DNA from: Jannaschia sp. CCS1
GTDB lineage: Bacteria > Pseudomonadota > Alphaproteobacteria > Rhodobacterales > Rhodobacteraceae
Assembly (NCBI RefSeq): GCF_000013565.1
Contig: NC_007802.1
Location: 3,782,001-3,846,000, forward strand
Direction of reading: 5' to 3'
Length of the DNA: 64,000 bases
Part shown: in pieces, positions 60,614 to 64,000 of the stretch
Position numbering within the stretch: position 1 is the stretch's first letter
Layout of the letters: every line of letters starts with the position of its first letter
Program-made: the position numbers and the translations under genes
Notes under the pieces: model-generated
What the model saw: the letters and a program-made list of their open reading frames with translations, nothing else
Told to the model about the DNA's origin: nothing
The model's database searches: none

Positions 60614-62010
60614 GAGAGGGACCGCCCGTCCAGCAGGGGGCGCACATCCGTCAGATGCCCCGTCACCGCCGCCGCCGCGACCATCGCGGGCGACATCAGG
60701 TGGGTGCGCGCGCCCCTGCCCTGCCGCCCCCGAAAATTCCGGTTGGTGGTCGAGGCGCAGCGCTTGCCCGGGGCCACGCTGTCTCCGTTCATCGCCACGC
60801 ACATCGAACAGCCCGCGCCAACCCAGTCGAGGCCCGCCTGCGTGAAGATCCGGTCGAGCCCTTCCGCCTCGGCCTGCGCCTTGATCTGCTGCGACCCCGG
60901 CGAGACGAGGCCCGGCACCTTCGCCGTGCGCCCCGACAGGACGGCGGCGGCAGCGCGCAGATCCTCGATCCTTGCGTTGGTGCAGGAACCAATGAAAACC
61001 TGATCCACCGCAATGTCCGACAGGGCCTGCCCGGCGGACAGCCCCATATAGTCCAGCGCCGCACGCATCTGATCGGCCCGGCCATCTGGCACAGCGGCGG
61101 GGTCCGGCACCGTTGCGGTCACGGGAAGCGCGTCCTCGGGCGACGTGCCCCAGGTCACGACCGGGGCAATCTCTGAGGCGTCGATGGTGATCTCAGCGGC
61201 GAACTCCGCGGCGCCGTCACTGGCCAAGCTCGACCAATCCTCCACCGCTCTATCCCAACCGGCCCCTTCAGGCGCGAATGGACGGCCCCTGACATAGTCG
61301 AAGGTCACCGCATCGGGGGCCACCATCCCGAACCGCGCGCCGCCTTCGATGGACAGGTTGCACAGTGTCATCCGCCCCTCCATCGACAGGGCGCGCACGG
61401 CATCGCCCGCGTATTCGATCGCATGGCCCCGCGCGCCGTCCGCCCCCAGCCTGGCGATCCACGACAGCGCCAGATCTTTCGCGGCAACGCCGGGGCCCAG
61501 ATCTCCGGTCAGCACGATCCGCATCGCCGCCGGTTTCTTCTGCCAGATCGTTTGGGTGGCCAGAACATGGGCGACCTCTGTCGCGCCGATCCCGAAGGCC
61601 AGCGCCCCGAACGCGCCGTGGGTGGAGGTATGGCTGTCGCCGCAATTGATCAAAAGCCCCGGCAGCGTCAGACCCTGTTCCGGCCCGATGACATGCACGA
61701 TCCCTTGCCGAGGGTCGCCCAACCCGAAGCAGGTGATCCCGTGACTGGCCGCGTTGCGTTCCAGCGTTGTGATCATGCGGGCAATTGCCGGATCGCCCGG
61801 CTGACCGCGCGTGGGCGCATAATGGTCCACAACACCGTAGGTCAGACCCGGCTCGGCAACTTTCGCGCCACGATCATCCAGTTTGGCGAAGGCATGGTGG
61901 GAGCCTTCGTGCACCAGATGCCGGTCGACCCACAAAAGCGATGCGCCGTCGTCGCGGCGGAGGATCTCGTGGGACGCCCACAACTTGTCGAGCAGGGTCT
62001 GCGCGGTCAT
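60610..62010 (-). CDS. Isopropylmalate-dehydratase-like large subunit (LeuC family)
   Basis: 466 residues, aconitase-superfamily catalytic subunit. Fe-S ligands C343 (FIGSCTNARI) and C401/C404 (GAGCSMCVAMN) are present, plus LINCGDSHTSTHGAFGALAFGIG and the substrate-side NRNFRGRQG. Seen family is LeuC; the substrate may be any 2-substituted malate. ATG 62010 overlaps the GntR stop; ten extra codons upstream are rejected. Confidence 0.93.
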   Translation of the reverse strand: MTAQTLLDKLWASHEILRRDDGASLLWVDRHLVHEGSHHAFAKLDDRGAKVAEPGLTYGVVDHYAPTRGQPGDPAIARMITTLERNAASHGITCFGLGDPRQGIVHVIGPEQGLTLPGLLINCGDSHTSTHGAFGALAFGIGATEVAHVLATQTIWQKKPAAMRIVLTGDLGPGVAAKDLALSWIARLGADGARGHAIEYAGDAVRALSMEGRMTLCNLSIEGGARFGMVAPDAVTFDYVRGRPFAPEGAGWDRAVEDWSSLASDGAAEFAAEITIDASEIAPVVTWGTSPEDALPVTATVPDPAAVPDGRADQMRAALDYMGLSAGQALSDIAVDQVFIGSCTNARIEDLRAAAAVLSGRTAKVPGLVSPGSQQIKAQAEAEGLDRIFTQAGLDWVGAGCSMCVAMNGDSVAPGKRCASTTNRNFRGRQGRGARTHLMSPAMVAAAAVTGHLTDVRPLLDGRSLS

Positions 62011-62855
62011 GGATCGCGTGCCCCGATGACGGGTTCCCAATGGCGGGTTTCTCCGGCGCCCACGCGCGCCAGCCGCATCTCCAGACGGAAGAGGTCGGGC
62101 CGGTAGAGAGCCGACAGATATTCCACCCCCTGCCCCGCCTTGTCGCGGACGACCCGCTGCACGAACAGGAGCGGTGAGCCGACCGAGACGTTGAGCGCCT
62201 CGGCCACATTCGGCACCGCCAACGCCGCGGTCACCGATTGATGGGCGGAATCCACGGCAACGCCGCTTCGTTCCAGCAGACGAAACAGCGGCAGCGTGGC
62301 CAGATCGGCCTCGTCATAGCTTTCGGCAATGCTTTCGGGGACGTGGGTTGTCAGGTGTGAAAACGGCTGATCGTCGAAATAGCGCACGCGCACGGCGGTC
62401 TGCACCCTGTCGCCCTTGGCCAGGCCCAACGCCTCCGCGACAATCTCTGGGGCGGCGCCATAGGAGAACGACAGCAACCGCGCCGTGGTGCTCCGGTCCA
62501 TTTCCACAAGCTGCGGGATCAGGGTCGCGAAATCCGCCGCGATCCGCTGATCTTCCGCCTGCTGCCGCAAGACGATGGACCCGGACCCGGCCCGCTTTTC
62601 GATCCAGCCATCCGCTGCCAGCGCATCAAGCGCGCGTCGGATGGTGATCCGGCTGACATCGAAACTTTCCGCCAGTTTGTGCTCTCCCGGCAGACGTGCG
62701 CCTGTGGCCAGCGTTCCAGTCGAAATTTCATCCCGCAGCGACAGGTAAACCCGGCGGGCTTTGCCGCCTTCCGGCAGTTTCGGTTGAGCATGGATCGTCA
62801 CGGCAAGGCCTCTCCCCTCGGGTTTCGATGCTATGGCAACGCCCGCGTCGGTCAA
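62007..62855 (-). CDS. GntR-family regulator with UTRA domain
   Basis: 282 residues. N-terminal tail of about 30, then winged helix RRVYLSLRDEISTGTLATGARLPGEHKLAESFDVSRITIRRALDALAADGWIEKRAGSGS; UTRA domain with RYFDDQPFSHLTTHVPESIAESY and LLFVQRVVRDKAGQGVEYLSALYRPDLF. First gene of the LeuCD/TRAP operon and divergent from the tautomerase fusion, so it probably controls both directions from the 89-bp gap. Confidence 0.92.
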   Translation of the reverse strand: MTDAGVAIASKPEGRGLAVTIHAQPKLPEGGKARRVYLSLRDEISTGTLATGARLPGEHKLAESFDVSRITIRRALDALAADGWIEKRAGSGSIVLRQQAEDQRIAADFATLIPQLVEMDRSTTARLLSFSYGAAPEIVAEALGLAKGDRVQTAVRVRYFDDQPFSHLTTHVPESIAESYDEADLATLPLFRLLERSGVAVDSAHQSVTAALAVPNVAEALNVSVGSPLLFVQRVVRDKAGQGVEYLSALYRPDLFRLEMRLARVGAGETRHWEPVIGARDP

Positions 62856-62882
62856 CCCGCTACCGGGTCGGCAATGACAATA

Positions 62883-62916
62883 TTTGCCATTTTCATATTC
62901 GCAAACCTGTTATACT
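62883..62916 (+). promoter_or_regulatory. GntR-region operator and -10 box for the tautomerase-fusion operon
   Basis: TTTGC (62883-62887) and GCAAA (62901-62905) form an inverted repeat in an AT-rich patch; TATACT (62911-62916) is a near-consensus -10 box 29 bp before ATG 62945. Bound regulator would cover the -35 side. Sequence seen; roles inferred. Confidence 0.5.
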
Positions 62917-62944
62917 TGAAATGCAGATTTTTTCGAGGACGCGC

Positions 62945-63505
62945 ATGCCGACCGTGGAGGCCCACTTACTGTCCGGCTATGACCCGGACGACAAGAGCCG
63001 GCTCGTCACGGCGCTGACGGAGGCCGTCCGATTCGTGATCCCCGCGCCCGATGAGGCGATCACGATCCTTCTGCACGAATACCCGGCTGAGAATTACGGG
63101 CGAGGCGGCCAGATGCGACCGCCCGCGCCAGCGCGCCCTGATCCGAAAGAGCTGGTTCTGGCCTATCTCGCCGCGATGGAAGCCCGTGACATCGAGGCGG
63201 CGCAATCCATGTTGGGCGACGGGTTCAAGATGACCTTCCCCGGCACTGCCCCGATGACATCGCTGGCGGAATTGATAGACTGGGCGAGGGATCGCTACAC
63301 CTTCGTCCAGAAGACCTATGATGCGGTCGAAGCGTTCCAGTCCGGCCCTGTCGCCGTGGTCTATGCCCGGGGTGGGCTTTCGGGGGAATGGCCCGATGGC
63401 GCTCCGTTTTCCGGGATCCGGTTCATTGATCGGTTTGAGGTCGCAGATGGTCTGCTGATCCGGCAGGACGTGTGGAACGATCTGGCGGAGGCGCGCGGGA
63501 CATGA
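62945..63505 (+). CDS. Tautomerase (4-OT-like) domain fused to SnoaL-like domain
   Basis: 186 residues. Residues 1-60 begin M-P-TVEAHLLSGYDPDDKSRLVTALTEAVRFVI: the Pro2 that becomes the N-terminal catalytic proline of 4-oxalocrotonate tautomerases, and EYPAENYGRGG ending that fold. Residues about 70-186 form an NTF2/SnoaL-like domain (ELVLAYLAAMEARDIEAAQSMLGDGFKMTFPG, FIDRFEVADGLLIRQDVWND). GAGG precedes ATG 62945. Stop overlaps the hydantoinase gene. A fused keto-enol tautomerase plus small-molecule pocket is unusual. Confidence 0.82.
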   Translation: MPTVEAHLLSGYDPDDKSRLVTALTEAVRFVIPAPDEAITILLHEYPAENYGRGGQMRPPAPARPDPKELVLAYLAAMEARDIEAAQSMLGDGFKMTFPGTAPMTSLAELIDWARDRYTFVQKTYDAVEAFQSGPVAVVYARGGLSGEWPDGAPFSGIRFIDRFEVADGLLIRQDVWNDLAEARGT

Positions 63506-64000
63506 GCGAGGATATCGATCCGATCACGTTGGCGGTTCTTGCGGGGCGGATGGAGCAAATTGCCGATGAGATGGACGCGACCCTGTTTCGCGCCGCCTTC
63601 AACCCCATCATCGCCGAGGCCCATGATGCCAGCCACGGCCTCTATCACGCGACCAGTGGCGATACGCTGGTGCAAGGCAAGTCGGGCCTGCCGATCTTCG
63701 TCGGTGTTATGTCTTTCGCGGTCAAGGCTGTCATCGACAAGGCGGCAGAGGCGGGCGATCTGGCCGATGGCGACATCTATATCTTCAACGATGCGCATAT
63801 GGGCGGCACACACCTGTCGGACATGCGCCTTGTCCGGCCGTATTTCCGCGATGGGGCGTTGTTCTGCTACCTCGCCTCGGTCGGGCACTGGCACGATGTG
63901 GGCGGCGCGGTGCCCGGCAACTATAACCCGTCGGCCACCGATGTGTTTCAGGAAGCCTTCGTGCTGCCACCGGTCAAGCTGGCGCGTGGGGGCGAGATCC
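63502..64000 (+). CDS. Hydantoinase B/oxoprolinase-family protein, 3' end outside window
   Basis: The visible 166 residues start MSEDIDPITLAVLAGRMEQIADEMDATLFRAAFNPII, the HyuB/acetone-carboxylase-alpha start, and include DIYIFNDAHMGGTHLSDMRLVRP and FCYLASVGHWHDVGGAVPG. Partner HyuA should follow. ATP-dependent hydrolysis of cyclic amides or carboxylation-type reactions are known for the family. ATGA overlap with the tautomerase fusion puts both in one operon. Confidence 0.92.
   Translation, partial: MSEDIDPITLAVLAGRMEQIADEMDATLFRAAFNPIIAEAHDASHGLYHATSGDTLVQGKSGLPIFVGVMSFAVKAVIDKAAEAGDLADGDIYIFNDAHMGGTHLSDMRLVRPYFRDGALFCYLASVGHWHDVGGAVPGNYNPSATDVFQEAFVLPPVKLARGGEI

Noticed and set aside
59981-62010. 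Leucine biosynthesis leuCD
   Set aside because: The family match is real, but operon context with GntR and TRAP genes argues for a catabolic homologue, so no leu symbol was given.
1-64000. CRISPR arrays, rRNA genes, replication origin, phage structural genes
   Set aside because: Looked for regularly spaced repeats, rRNA-like stretches and iteron clusters; none seen.

Overview
The window is a GC-rich chromosomal segment of an alphaproteobacterium, most likely a marine Rhodobacterales (Roseobacter-group) member. This rests on the style of the proteins (fused MrpAB antiporter, DUF1127 protein, TRAP and NMT1-type uptake systems, the elongator tRNA-Met sequence) and on tightly packed catabolic operons, each facing a divergent regulator. 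I had no database; all family names come from recognisable motifs and gene context.

Layout. 1-3123 (minus): a sugar-type ABC importer (binding protein, two permeases), divergent from a tandem SnoaL-like protein (3338-4333). 4505-7229: acetyl-CoA synthetase and a GntR regulator. 7301-7377: tRNA-Met(CAT). Its 3' side borders AT-richer debris of a restriction-modification/helicase locus (7654-9511). 9507-14432 (minus): a seven-gene cluster with RidA, a membrane protein, two methyltransferases, a secreted barrel protein, a flavin monooxygenase and a DUF1127 protein, divergent from a GlxA/AraC regulator (14575-15585). 15580-17350: integrase debris, an anchored unknown protein and a secreted nuclease. 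17543-23526: a complete Mrp Na+/H+ antiporter operon (AB-C-D-E-F-G). 23829-29105: a CadC-like winged-helix/TPR regulator, two tandem sulfotransferases, a frameshifted methyltransferase and two membrane-associated unknowns.

29340-33771 is a decay zone. It holds an IS3-family element with a perfect target duplication but dead ORFs, a NIPSNAP gene with an in-frame stop, an intact PPOX flavoprotein/AraC pair, and an IS110-type transposase with an amber codon and a lost catalytic Asp. 34248-38349: a nitrilase/PPOX/P450 operon facing a NitR-like AraC regulator. 38608-41854: a MarR gene divergent from a secreted EF-hand protein, a bis-heme ferric-reductase/NOX-like flavocytochrome and two small membrane proteins. 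42275-45933: MoaF-like, DUF1330, LysR and a ketosteroid-dehydrogenase-like flavoprotein. 46284-55402 (minus): a ten-gene uptake and CoA-dependent catabolic operon (NMT1-type ABC importer, flavoprotein, CaiB transferase, enoyl-CoA hydratase, ferredoxin, DapA-family lyase, aldehyde dehydrogenase, dCMP-deaminase-like enzyme) facing a LysR regulator. 57056-62855 (minus): a TRAP transporter, a LeuCD-type hydro-lyase and a GntR regulator. Divergent from this, a tautomerase/SnoaL fusion is followed by hydantoinase B, which runs off the window.

How it works together: the region looks like a scavenging and catabolism archipelago. There are several import systems for unidentified organic substrates, each with its own enzymes and a divergent local regulator, plus an ion-homeostasis operon. 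Gaps between modules carry a dispersed non-coding repeat family and fragments of at least four mobile-element types. The best candidates for undescribed biology are the deaminase-containing catabolic operon, the split EF-hand/NOX-like operon, the nitrilase/P450 cluster, the LeuCD/TRAP/tautomerase-fusion cluster, and the repeat family.
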